From: Typha latifolia
Taxonomy: Eukaryota > Streptophyta > Magnoliopsida > Poales > Typhaceae
Reading direction: 5' to 3'
Assembly: GCA_019914945.1 (NCBI GenBank)
Contig: CM034100.1
Coordinates: 1,129,209-1,193,208, forward strand
Length of the DNA: 64,000 bases
Both the position numbers and the translations under genes were made by a program. Of this stretch, positions 12,848 to 23,793 are shown in pieces; position 1 is the stretch's first letter, and every line of letters begins with the position of its first letter. The notes under the pieces are model-generated. The model ran no database searches. It was not told the origin of the DNA and worked only from the letters and a program-made list of their open reading frames with translations.

Positions 12848-13898
12848 GGAAATCAGAAGCTTTTAGGGGAGACTGATGGGCCTTGCTGAGGCTTTGCTCT
12901 TGATCTATTAACTGTAGCAGATAGGTGGTGGCTGTTTGCCTCTTAATGTTTTGTCTTCAAAGTTGACTTGTAGTGTTGCGCAGGAAAATTCTGTGATCCA
13001 TATTTCAGCTTCAAGAGGACTAGTTTTTTTTTTTTCGATGTGTATCTCCCATGCTTTATTTTGGACTAAATTATAGGTAAAGCCTTGTCCTTTTTTTTCT
13101 TCTTTTCTTTTGGAGGTGTATTGTTTAAACTTGTCTCTGACCAAGTCAGTCGAAAAAAACTATTTCTCCATATTTGTATCAATGATTTAGTTCATTCCAA
13201 TGCCTGGAGTATTTAATTTGGGCTGCTGCTGTATTGTATGACCCCAATTGCAACAGGTTATGGATTATTCAGCCATCCATCTAGATTTATAGCTTCTCTT
13301 TGACTAGCATCTCTATTGTCTAGTTTCGATTTAGTCAGGAATTTTATAGAATATTGGTTGTAGACGCTTTCGCCTTTAATTGCAATGACCGTGCCACTTC
13401 CGTGCCACTTTCTCTTTCGTGTTTATTTGTCTACTTTTCCATTCCACTGTTTTATTTTTTTAAAACTTTTGTACGTACTAATCTAACTCAGAATCAATTA
13501 ACACAATCATCTAAACCAAGAGATCAATTAAGACAAGGCAAATACTTCAATACCTTTTTATATCCGGTTGACTAAGATTTGATTACAAGTTATTTTTTTT
13601 GTTAAGATTTCTCTCTCTTATATATGATTATGATAGATATAATTTAGTCTTAATTATAAGATTTTTTTTAATATTAAACTATTTAAATTTGATTATTTGG
13701 AGATAGACTTTAATTTAAATATAATTCTCTATCTGTATGTATCTATTATTAAATTTAATTTAAATTAATTTTAAACTAACGAGAGATATATGTAAAATAT
13801 TTAAATATATAAAATTTAATTAAACTTTCATCAAGTTAATTATAAAAAGATATCAATACCCTTATTATGATATATATACATTACTTATAGTTAAGGAC

Positions 13899-13922
13899 AT
13901 ATATATATATATATATATATAT
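13899..13922. repeat. (AT)n microsatellite
   Basis: A simple run of AT dinucleotides about 24 bases long lies in AT-rich intergenic DNA. Confidence 0.9.
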
Positions 13923-14863
13923 GTCTTTTACTCGATAAGTTATTAAGATAATATAATTATTAAAAAATTAATATGCAAGATAATATATTTATTTATAATA
14001 ATAATTACCTATTAAATCGGTTAAATCATTTAAATTTATTATATTTTCATTATATCCTTAAAAATTTTAGTCGTTCGTATCTTTATTAAATTAATTGATA
14101 AACAATTACCTATTCGGTACGAAACAGTGCTAGAGACAAAAGATGCTCATAAATTTATCTGACATGCTCGCAGGTGCATGATCGCGACGAGCGTCTCGGA
14201 TTCCGAAATCGATCCGCTAAAATCTATTCGTCTCTTTTGATCTCAGACCCATCCACATTCCCGTGGGAACAGGACTCCTCCATTTATTCAACTCTTTCGC
14301 GCTTTAGATAGAGACAGCTTGACAGAGATGTATATAAAAATCACACCACTTTTTAACCGTTGGATCTTCATCGGACGGCGATCGCCTATCTTACATTCAC
14401 ATCTCGTCATGGATGACGTATGCTTTGGGGGGGTCCGACAATACTATAACCATTTGAAAATGACCACATCAACATGGAAGATTCCTTCATGCCACACATT
14501 TAGCACATGTGCTAACTCCTTTCAAAATTTTCGTCTAAGCGGTGAACCATACTTCTTCCATTTTATATTTTAATATTTTTTAAATTTTAATTTTTTATAT
14601 GTACTTTTTAAAATATGAAATTAAGTACATCTATAACTTGTTATCATATTTTATTTTTTAATTACAAAATATAATAATTGTCATTTTTTATTATTATTGT
14701 TGACTGTCAACAATCTCTCTTCGAAGGGTATATGATGAAAACTTGCCCATTAGTGAGTTGGGACAAATAATTAGAACCAGAATACTCTTACTACTTACAG
14801 TTATAATATACTATTGGAAAAATAATTAGATACAATTACTCCGAGAGGAGAGAGAAAAGGAGA

Positions 14864-14893
14864 TAATAATAATAATAATTATTATTATTATTA
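14864..14893. repeat. (AAT)5(ATT)5 perfect palindrome
   Basis: Five AAT units are followed directly by five ATT units, forming a 30-base perfect inverted repeat. It begins 12 bases beyond the JOX stop codon, so it would be transcribed in the JOX 3' UTR. Confidence 0.85.
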
Positions 14894-14904
14894 AAAAAAA
14901 ATCA

Positions 14905-17294
14905 TCATCTCCCGACCTTCAATGAGTCAACCTGAGATTTTCCCCGAGGTCCCTTCTTCCGGATGTAGAGGCGGTACTCGTCGAAGGTCATCGGCTGGTA
15001 GATCGCCGGACGGTCGGGCGTCACCATCTGCGGTAGCGGCCCTAACGGCAAGTCACTTCTCGGGTTATAGAAGAAGGCCATCGAGAGGCGTTCGTCCGCA
15101 GCATTCACCATCACACGATGCTCCACACTCTTATACGTTGCATTGCTTAACACCTGATCATGATACCATCAATTAGCTACTCTAATTAATTAAACAACTC
15201 CTTAACTACTTCATCTTATCTTATCTAAGTAACTAATGCAACATAAACTACTCCTCCTCCTCCTCCTCCGTTCATCGATTAGTAAACACCTGGCAAGCTA
15301 GATACGGCTCAATGACTTAGTCCTTATCAAAATAACTGCACTAATTTATAGCTTATCCTAACTATCGAATCAACAGAAGTTATCGGGATTGTATATATAT
15401 ATCCCTCTGTTGTACAAATTAACCCAACAAAATTAGCCACACGATTGATAGGATATCTAGCCAAGCAGAAAGGAATTGACATGATATATTATTTAGTGGC
15501 CAAGTGGGTGATGCCGTGCCGAATACATGAAAAAGGACAAATCACCACGTGATTTTGAGGTAAATGGAATCCCCACCAAACATCGATCCATAATTTTATT
15601 GTGGTTTAAGATGATCACTTTATCTTTGTTTTATCCCGTTATCCACAACGTGAGACTCACAAGTATTTTTTAAGCTAAATTCTCCTCTCTTACAGTGAGT
15701 CCTCCGCGGCCATTAATGCTCCTCGAGCTTATTTAATCTCTTAACTCTTTGATATTTGAATATCTCGGAGTGTATTATTTCATGCACGAGAAGAAGAAGT
15801 TGCGAAAGAGAATAAATTCTCAGATTACGTATTTACGTGGTATAATCCCTACTGCGGATTTAAGTTATAATAATATGAGGTCGCCTGGAAACTTACGATG
15901 ACTCTATGGTTGATAGCTCCAATAAACGCGCAGCCCCAATACGTCGTGTCGAGAGAGCTGTAAGGTATTTGCTGCTGGACCTGATATTTGGCAGTTCGTG
16001 ATTGGCTGTGCTTATCTAAACTTATATTTGGTAACCAATGATAGGGTCAGGGGAAACATTGTGATCGTAGCTGGATGTGTCCTCTTCCTAGATACAGTTC
16101 TTATATAGTTGATCCTTGATCCTCTCCTTACAGTTGGGGCCTTTTCACTAGTCCCTACATCGCCTACCTGGTCTAGATGGGGTCCTAAAGAGCATCTCCC
16201 TTGGCCATGACAAGAAATAGTTGGTCGGCTCTATTTTAATTATATATATATATATACTCTAATAACAACTTATCACATGCTAATACTTGTACTTTTTACT
16301 AGTGTTCTAACTATTATCAAGTGAAGATGAAGAGGAGAACAAATAATGAAATATTCTATTAGATGAAGCAATATTATTAATTAATCACCTGAATTTGATC
16401 GCCCACGTTGATGATGAAGGCGTCGGGCACCGGCTGGACCGTCACCCAGCCGTCGCCCTTCCGGACTTGTAGCCCCTTAACGTGGTCGTCGGGGAGAAGC
16501 ACCGTCATGCCGCCGGGGTCCGAATGCGAGGAGAGGCCTAGCGTGAGGTCCGGCCGCGGGCATTTGGGGTAAAAATTCACCCTCATGCACGCGCCGATGT
16601 CGTCGCCGTTGCCGCCGAACGCGTCCTGCAGGCATCCAGGCTCCAGTCCGAGGCCTAGAGATAGCACCTTCATCACTCTCCCGCACATCTTTATCACTTC
16701 CTGGCTGTACTCATCTGTGGTCGCCCTATACATAGCATAGCATGATCAGAATTAATATCCTTCTTCTCGATTCATCAGTTATACAAACCTTCTAATTGGA
16801 GAGATACCAAAAATGTACCTCAAGGACGGAGGGAGAGCGGGCCACTTGTTGTGGCTCTTGAGGGACTTGGGGAGGACGTGGAGGAAGTAGTAGTCCCCCC
16901 AGTCGAGGATGGCGCCCTTCTCGATCCCGAGGCGGCTGCCGTACCCCTCGTACGTCTTCGGGGAGTTGGCGTACCGTTGCTTCACCTCCATAGGCTGGTG
17001 GAAGAATTCTCGCCACACCTCCCGCGCCCGCCGCATCAGCTCCGGACATACCCCGTGGTTGATCACCTGGAAAAAGCCCCACTCCCGGCACACCTCCGAC
17101 ACCGCCTTCACCGTCTCCTCGCCCCCGACCGACAGGTCGATCACCGGTATGTTAACGTCACCCCCTCCGCAATTTCCAAGCGCGGGACGCTCCGTCGACG
17201 GCTTTATGTACCTCACCGGGATTGTTCCCTCGCAGGTCTCGGATAAGGATTGGACGCGCACGACCGGCTCCGGCCAGTCTTGGAGGCAATCCAT
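14905..17294 (-). CDS. JOX: Jasmonate-induced oxygenase (JOX), 2-oxoglutarate/Fe(II) dioxygenase
   Basis: JOX enzymes hydroxylate jasmonic acid to inactive 12-OH-JA in the cytosol, damping jasmonate defence signalling. Exons, in transcript order, are 17294-16819, 16725-16389 and 15153-14905, giving 353 residues. The N-terminal DIOX_N domain shows WPEPVVRVQSLSE, IPVIDLS, REWGFFQVINHGV and TYEGYGSRLG. The catalytic 2OG-Fe(II) domain has the iron ligands H226, D228 (SSHSDPGGM) and H283 (SVEHRV), and the 2-oxoglutarate-binding R293-x-S295. The tail PMTFDEYRLYIRKKGPRGKS is typical of the JOX/SRG1-like clade. The start MDCLQDWPEP is preferred over an upstream in-frame ATG at 17346-17348, whose extension is Tyr/Ile-rich and derives from a TA repeat. 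The exons have strongly G/C third positions, unlike the flanks. A G-box lies 529 bases upstream. A related flavonoid-type or SRG1-like activity cannot be excluded from sequence alone. Confidence 0.9.
15154..16388 (-). other. JOX intron 2
   Basis: A 1,235-base AT-rich intron with a short TA run near 16242 and a CACGTG palindrome at 15546-15551. It has no coding potential. Confidence 0.7.
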
Positions 17295-17822
17295 ATGGGC
17301 CTTAACTTTTGGTTGGTATACATAAATATATATGGCATATATATACATATATATCGCATATGTATATATATTTATATAGATATAGATATAGATATAGATA
17401 TATATAGCAGGAGAAGGAAAAGATAACGAGAGAGAGAGAGGGGAGGAGGAGAAGGAGGAGGAGGATAAGAATGCAATGGAGAGATGGGTGGTGTACTGCA
17501 GTGGAAGAAAGCGACGTGGAGGCTAATTAAACGTGATAAGAGTGGGGAAATGGAATGGCTGCATTGTGTGCTAGCTGAGCTGTGGCATTTAGCTGTTGAC
17601 TGGAAGGAGATATATTTGGCCACATGAGGGAGAGAGACAAAGGCCGACATGCACGCGCTGACGAAGTGGACACTGAAGTTAAGGAGGATGGAGACTGCCA
17701 TTGGAGGATTTCCGTCATCAAGTAAAGATTACTGCTCTCTTTTTCTGAACTTTAATTATTTGGCTAGCTATACTTCCTAGATAGATCTCCTTCCTAGATA
17801 GATCTCCTTAATTTCTTCCTTT

Positions 17823-17828
17823 CACGTG
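17823..17828. promoter_or_regulatory. G-box CACGTG upstream of JOX
   Basis: A perfect CACGTG hexamer lies 529 bases upstream of the JOX start codon. G-boxes are bound by bHLH and bZIP factors, including MYC2 of the jasmonate pathway. A role here is inferred from position and gene identity. Confidence 0.4.
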
Positions 17829-18422
17829 GAGCACAGTCGGTCAGGAAATATTTAGTTAGAGGCCGTTCGTTGATTCTTTGCACCCCGTGGGAAAATTTTG
17901 TCCAAGTAGAAATTCATCTGCATTTATTACTTAACTTTATCTCTAAACTTCTAGATTTCTTGGAATATCATGCAATGGATAATATTGATCAACTTTGTCA
18001 TCCATCACCTCAGTGTTTGTAAATACTCTACCTCTGCATGCATTTCATTTCCTAGTAATTAGGGTCCACTCTGTTTGATGGAGTATAAATCAGTAACTCC
18101 TCTTTCTTTTCATTTTATTTTTCCTTTCCTTCTCCTCACTATTCCGTGATCTCCCTACCTTTATATAATTTTGCTTATTAAAAAATCATTCCAAAGTTAT
18201 CTAATACAAAAATATATAATAAAAATAACTCCTAACTTGGAACATAATTAAAGTAACGGTAGGTCCTTTATTATTGATTATATCTTAAATATATATATAT
18301 CCGAGGAGCGAGTTTCAACATAATTAGATTACGTCATTAGTCATTAATCCCCCTATAACTGTACTTTATATAGTGGCCTTTCCGAGCTCATGTCGTCGTA
18401 AAGAGCAGTAACCCTCATCATC

Positions 18423-18425
<3 letters not shown>

Positions 18426-18493
<68 letters not shown>
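18426..18493. repeat. (CT)n microsatellite, about 68 bases
   Basis: An uninterrupted CT dinucleotide run lies in the JOX/trihelix spacer. Confidence 0.95.
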
Positions 18494-18497
<4 letters not shown>

Positions 18498-19203
18498 GCA
18501 ATATTAATTATGTTCATTTGATCATGTGGGGGAATTAGTTATATCGTTTTCATGAGTAGGTTAGGTCTATTGGGCTCATATTTCGTTTCTAGGTGACATC
18601 AAAATAATAAACATTGCCATAATTGCACGGATCGAGATGCACATGCCCAGTTGGCTGGGAAATTAATGAGAGCAAGGTAGGTGCAGGAGTACTTCCAGAC
18701 CCAATCAAACGTTGGTTGGGTGGGGGGAATGGGGATCATTTAATTTCAACATGGTCCAGAAATGGAAATATACTTCCTGTCTCAAATTTATGTGTTAATC
18801 TGGAATGAGATCGATGCTTCAACCACTCGTCTCAAATCCATTTCTCACAAAACAAAAACCCAAAAAATATTTCTTATACCATCAACTACTATACAATATT
18901 TTAGCTATTAGAGAAGACAGTTTTAATCTTTTACATTATGATATTCTGACTTTGTGATGACAGGATATGATACTGTGGTTGTGGTTGCTACATCAAATTC
19001 ACAATCAATTGATTTGATTGGAATGATGGGCTAAATTTAAGTTCTTGCTCAATCTTGGCAATTAAGTCTAAAAGCTGTAGATCCTGTGTATCAATAGTTT
19101 GGCGATGATATTCTCACTCTTTTCAAACGTTTACATTAAGATTAGGAGTCATAATCCCACTGAAGAACAACCTGCCGAAATAAATTTTTTTAAAAAAGAA
19201 ACT

Positions 19204-19206
<3 letters not shown>

Positions 19207-19255
<49 letters not shown>
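19207..19255. repeat. (AT)n microsatellite, about 49 bases
   Basis: An uninterrupted AT run lies just before the first copy of the local duplication at 19323. Confidence 0.95.
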
Positions 19256-19259
<4 letters not shown>

Positions 19260-19322
19260 TTTCTTAGATATGCACTGTGTGACAAAGAGATGATCCATTA
19301 TTTTCTTTGGAAGATTTGTATA

Positions 19323-19490
19323 GTGCCATCCAATTTGCTCTTGTACGGACGCACTCGTCTCGTATTTGATCGGTTTTGGCAAAGTGGGAGTGTTGGAATA
19401 CGGAAATAATACTTCTCTCTTCCCCCACGTAGGCGATCACTACCGACAGGACTCGGTGGATTTCTTTTATTAGGTACCTAATCATTACCT
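19323..19490. repeat. Diverged duplicated segment, copy A
   Basis: Matches copy B at 20231-20386 in the same orientation. Shared anchors in order are GTGCCATCCA, TTTGCTC-TGTACG, GAGTGTTGGA, CTACCGACA, GTGGATTT and AATCATTACCT. Function is unknown. It could be two copies of a non-autonomous transposon or a local segmental duplication. Confidence 0.7.
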
Positions 19491-20230
19491 TAAGCGATTC
19501 ACGGCGACTCCAATTTTAGATATTTTTGACTCCATTTATGTAGGTAAAGATTTTATGCTTTAAATGACATTTTTGTTTCGTACTATGATAGTATAGTGAC
19601 TTAATTACTGTTTTCTTTTTAAAAAAAAATCTTCTTTTTGTGCGATATCTTTTTAAAATTTTTAGTTTATCAATAAATTTCACACTACAAGACCACTTGT
19701 TACTCCTCTGTGTCATGGAATTGAGTTATCAGGAGGTGGTCTGTGACTTTCTAAAGGAAATAATTTGATTGTGATTCCAAAAAAGTGGTTGTTACATCAA
19801 TTTATAAAATATTTATTTATAGCACTTCTCATATCTAATCATAGATTCGGCACAAGAGCTAGATTTCACTATACATAAGTTATAAAATATGTTCATTCTT
19901 ATAAAAATAATTAAATTATAAATAAATCAAATTATGAGTCTACGTAGTTTATTCATCTTGATGCTAAGCGTATATGTCCTTACTCAAATAGTTCTAATTA
20001 GACATTTTAAACTCCTCGAAAGCCCACGACATTAGAGGTAAATCTTCTCCGAGTTAGGCGACGATCCACTTTCTAAAACCTATACACATTAATCCCTACC
20101 AAGAACAAGCCTCCAAATCCAAAAAAGAGAAACGAAGGATTTGATCTCATGACATTTTGCGACAGGAGATGATTCATGTTAGGGGGAGTTGTCAATGAAT
20201 ACGCGCAAAGACTGCAAAGGTTCTTTACAA

Positions 20231-20386
20231 GTGCCATCCACTTTGCTCCTGTACGAAAGCATTCGTATATATATATATAATCTTTTCCTTTTGCAAACTA
20301 GGAGTGTTGGACTATTTGGATTTTCTCCACGATATGCAGCCCCTACCGACAAGATTCAGTGGATTTTTGGTAGCCAATCATTACCT
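20231..20386. repeat. Diverged duplicated segment, copy B
   Basis: The counterpart of copy A. The sequence that follows copy A directly (about 19480-19518) finds its partner only at about 20544-20592, so copy B appears to be interrupted by an insertion of roughly 160 bases starting with a poly-T tract. Confidence 0.7.
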
Positions 20387-21052
20387 CAACTTTTTTTTTT
20401 TTTTCATTTTATATCATACAACTGAATCAAGAACTATCAAATAAATTTTTTTTTTCATAATATTATTTAGAATTGAAGTGGAATTTATAATATTTTTAGT
20501 CATAGAAAATTTACCTGCCATGCCAACTCAACTAAAGATGGTTGGTAATCATTACCATAGTTGATTATAAGATTGAGGGCAATTCCAATTTACACACGTG
20601 AAGCACGAGAGGTGATCATCCTCAGGCCGGGTCTGCATGAATCTCTTACAGATAGAAGTTTGGCCGTCCTCAATTGGTTTCTAAACCATTAGAAGATCAC
20701 AGAAGCCAATCAAGTACCTCATTAGATAATTTCCTGCAGTCGGGGTTTGTAGACGACACCGACTTTGAAAAAAAGAGAGGAGTCTTTTGATCTAATGATG
20801 TGTGTGTGAGAGTAATCTTCGGCTAGATTTGTGTGGACTTTTATGAGCTTCAGCTTTCAAGGGCCAGTGATTGTTTTAGGTTGTATTATATATCTCTTTA
20901 ATTTAAAGATGAGAACGATAATATTTATAGCTCATCTGCGTACGTACTAGCTATAACTAGAATTGTCTAATGGCCAGATAATGTGTTTGTGCAAGAGAGA
21001 GATATAGAGATAGAATGAATGAATCCAGTTATATCTAACTTAGAGTAGTTCT

Positions 21053-21153
<101 letters not shown>

Positions 21154-22871
21154 AATGTGTGGATTTTTAAGAGAAAGACTATGCTCATTAAGCATGATTA
21201 CATAGACTAAGATGGTGCTTGATTACTAAAAAAATAATAAATAATAAAATAGTTATTTATTAATTTATTTATTTTTGATGTTTGTCTGTAGAAATTAAAT
21301 TAAAGAATTAATTTTCTTACCTATTAAATATAGCTTAACCTTTTCATTTTGAATTCCTTCGTTGAGAGATAAGAGTTTTCAAAATAAATGAATAGCTTGC
21401 GCTTGGCTCAATAGGCTCGGCACAGATATATATATATATATATATCCAAAAGGAAATGTTCCTATCTTGTTATACTCATCTACTTGTTTTAGTTTGGTTA
21501 TCTTGTATTCATTTCCATTGGAAATGTTCTGTGGGTATCAAACAAAGAGAGAGGTATGGGCTCATATGGCAAAAGATATGGCCCAACAACCAAACCAAAC
21601 CGCATCATTTGTTGTGTTGGATTAGATGGAGTTGGAGAAGTTTAAGCAGTTAACTGTGATCTTAGCTTATATTTATCAAAACATGTAAATAAAAAATTCT
21701 CACCACTGCATTGCAGTGATGGAGTCGTAAACCCCACAACATGAGACCGCGAGCCCTTATGTGCACTTGCATTGCCCTACTGGGTCCATTTCTTTGGAAG
21801 AGTTGCCTCAGATGTCTAATCTTTTGTATCAGATAGAGCTAGTTCTCTATGCCTAATCTGTGATTAGACTACAAACTCATAATCTCTAGAAAGAATATAA
21901 CTAGAAAGGTAAACGATAACTTATCGCAAAACGCTAAACCTTAATTGGAACGTTAAATATTCAAGTATCTTGTTTGGATTTTGGACTGGACCTCTGGCTT
22001 CAAATTTTATCGGCCCAACACATAGTCCCTCATTTATATATGATCGTTAGTTTCTTATCCTAAAAGTCATATCCAATTAGCCATTTAGTTTATGTTCGGC
22101 TTTGATGCCAAATCTGGTAACTTGGACATATCCAAAATATGCCGAGATTCCTTAGACTCTTAAATACGCATCAATTATTTGGCTTTGGATGATCCGAATC
22201 TGTACGGATGTCGCGTCCTCGATTACCCAAAGGAAGAGTGTGATCGTCTGTAGCGTCAGCTGTATGAAAATCCCTCCTACATTGGGCGTTAAATCCGCAT
22301 GAATTTTGGCCATACAAAGGAATGGAGTATGATGATTGATGCATCTTGCATGCACTTCGTGAATACAGGAAATCCAGCCAGGGTTTAACAAGAATCTTTT
22401 ATGTAAATATTCATCTAACCTGCTGATCCGGTCCATCTCGGCCCGGCCCATTGATTAAGCCGGACCGAAGACGTTCGTACAGTGGGTGCTGCATAGGATC
22501 CGACTCCCTAGGCGCGACGATCCACTAGACTTGGCAACGAAGGAAGACATCCCACGCTGTTTGCCGACGTCAGCGTGACGGGATTCCCAACGCATGCAGC
22601 TCTCTAAGGAGATCTCCTCTCATGCGACCGCCAAGAGAAAAAGAGAAAAGAGAAAGAAGAGAGAGAAAGAAAGAAAGAAAGAGATGGGAAAGCAATCAAC
22701 TAGATGATCTCTATTTCCGCGTTGACAGATAGCTACGACGACTACGACCACTTCACATCCCCTCCCTCTTCTCCACCACCACCTCATTCACACCTCCATC
22801 TCTTCTCAATTAATAATTAAAGAAGAAAAAGATCCATCTCTTTAGTTCCTCTTCTTAATATCTCTTTAGCC

Positions 22872-23175
22872 ATGGATCAATACCACCACCTTAACTTCCA
22901 TACCAACCCCTACCTCAACGTTAACCCGCCGCCGCCGCCCGATCGTGAGAGGCTCCCCCAGTGGAGCCATGCAGAGACCATGGAATTCATCTCCATTAGA
23001 TCCGAGCTCGACGAGTCCTTCATGACCACCAAGAGGAATAAGCCGCTTTGGGACTCTATCTCTTCTCGCCTACAGCTCAAGGGCTTCTCTCGCACCCCTG
23101 ACCAGTGCAAGTCTAAGTGGAAAAACCTAGTTACTCGCTTCAAGGTAATCCTGTCTTTGTATATACATACACACT

Positions 23176-23217
<42 letters not shown>

Positions 23218-23793
23218 TAGCTAGCTTACTTCTCTGAATTGGTTGCATGGTTTTGATATAAAGTATGTTTTCAGGGAAGTGAGGCGACGGAGCAGGAGGG
23301 GAGCAAGCAGTTTCCTTTTCACGAAGAGATGAGGAGAATTTTTTCTTCAAGGATGGAGAGATCTCTGCTTGCTTTTGATAAGAAGGGCAAGGAGGTGCGA
23401 GTGGGAGGGAAGGATTGGGATGAGGAGGAGGAAGAGGAGGAGGATGAGGAGGAGGAGGAGGAAGAGAGGGGGAAGAAGAAGAGGAAGGTGGTGGAGGTTA
23501 AGAAGAGGGGGTTGGAGAGGGAAGTAGAGGTTGCCTTAAGGGAGTTTGTGAGGGAGCAGATGGAGATGGGGAGGAGGTGGTTGCAGGCGGCGGAGGCGAG
23601 GGAGGCGGAGCGGCGAGCCATGGAGGAGGAGTGGAGGAGAGCCATGGTGGCGTTAGGGGAGCAGAGGGTGGCGTTGATGAAGGGGTGGAGAGAGAGGGAG
23701 GAGGAGAGGAGGCTGCGGGCCGAGGAGCGAGCCGAGAGGCAGCACGCGCTCGTCACTGTGCTACTCGAGAAGATCTCGGAGCAAGGCGTGTAG
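22872..23793 (+). CDS. GT-3B: Trihelix transcription factor, GT-3a/GT-3b type
   Basis: GT-3 trihelix factors are nuclear, bind GT-type promoter elements and are linked to salt, pathogen and calmodulin responses. Exons are 22872-23144 and 23275-23793, giving 263 residues. The trihelix (MYB/SANT-like) domain covers about residues 28-93 with the spaced tryptophans W31, W60 and W83 and the motifs RSELDESFMTTKRNKPLW and RTPDQCKSKWKNLVTRFK. It is followed by QFPFHEEMRRIF, a conserved GT-3 element split from the trihelix by the intron. A long Asp/Glu run, a KKKRK basic cluster (possible nuclear signal) and a C-terminal Arg/Glu-rich coiled coil complete the protein. The intron carries a TA microsatellite at about 23178-23211. 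Exon 2 is almost wholly purine on the coding strand. GT-3a and GT-3b cannot be separated here. Confidence 0.9.

Larger units (their letters stand above)
12848..14904. other. Intergenic region, Alfin-like to JOX (convergent)
   Basis: This lies between two converging genes and so holds two 3' UTRs. It is extremely AT-rich from 13560 to 14110 and contains a TA microsatellite at 13899-13922. No supported gene is visible. The block 14150-14540 has higher GC content but no recognisable protein. Confidence 0.5.

Noticed and set aside
16851..17325. Two plus-strand frames of more than 130 codons opposite JOX exon 1.
   Set aside because: GC-rich coding exons generate long open antisense frames, and the minus strand carries the clear dioxygenase.
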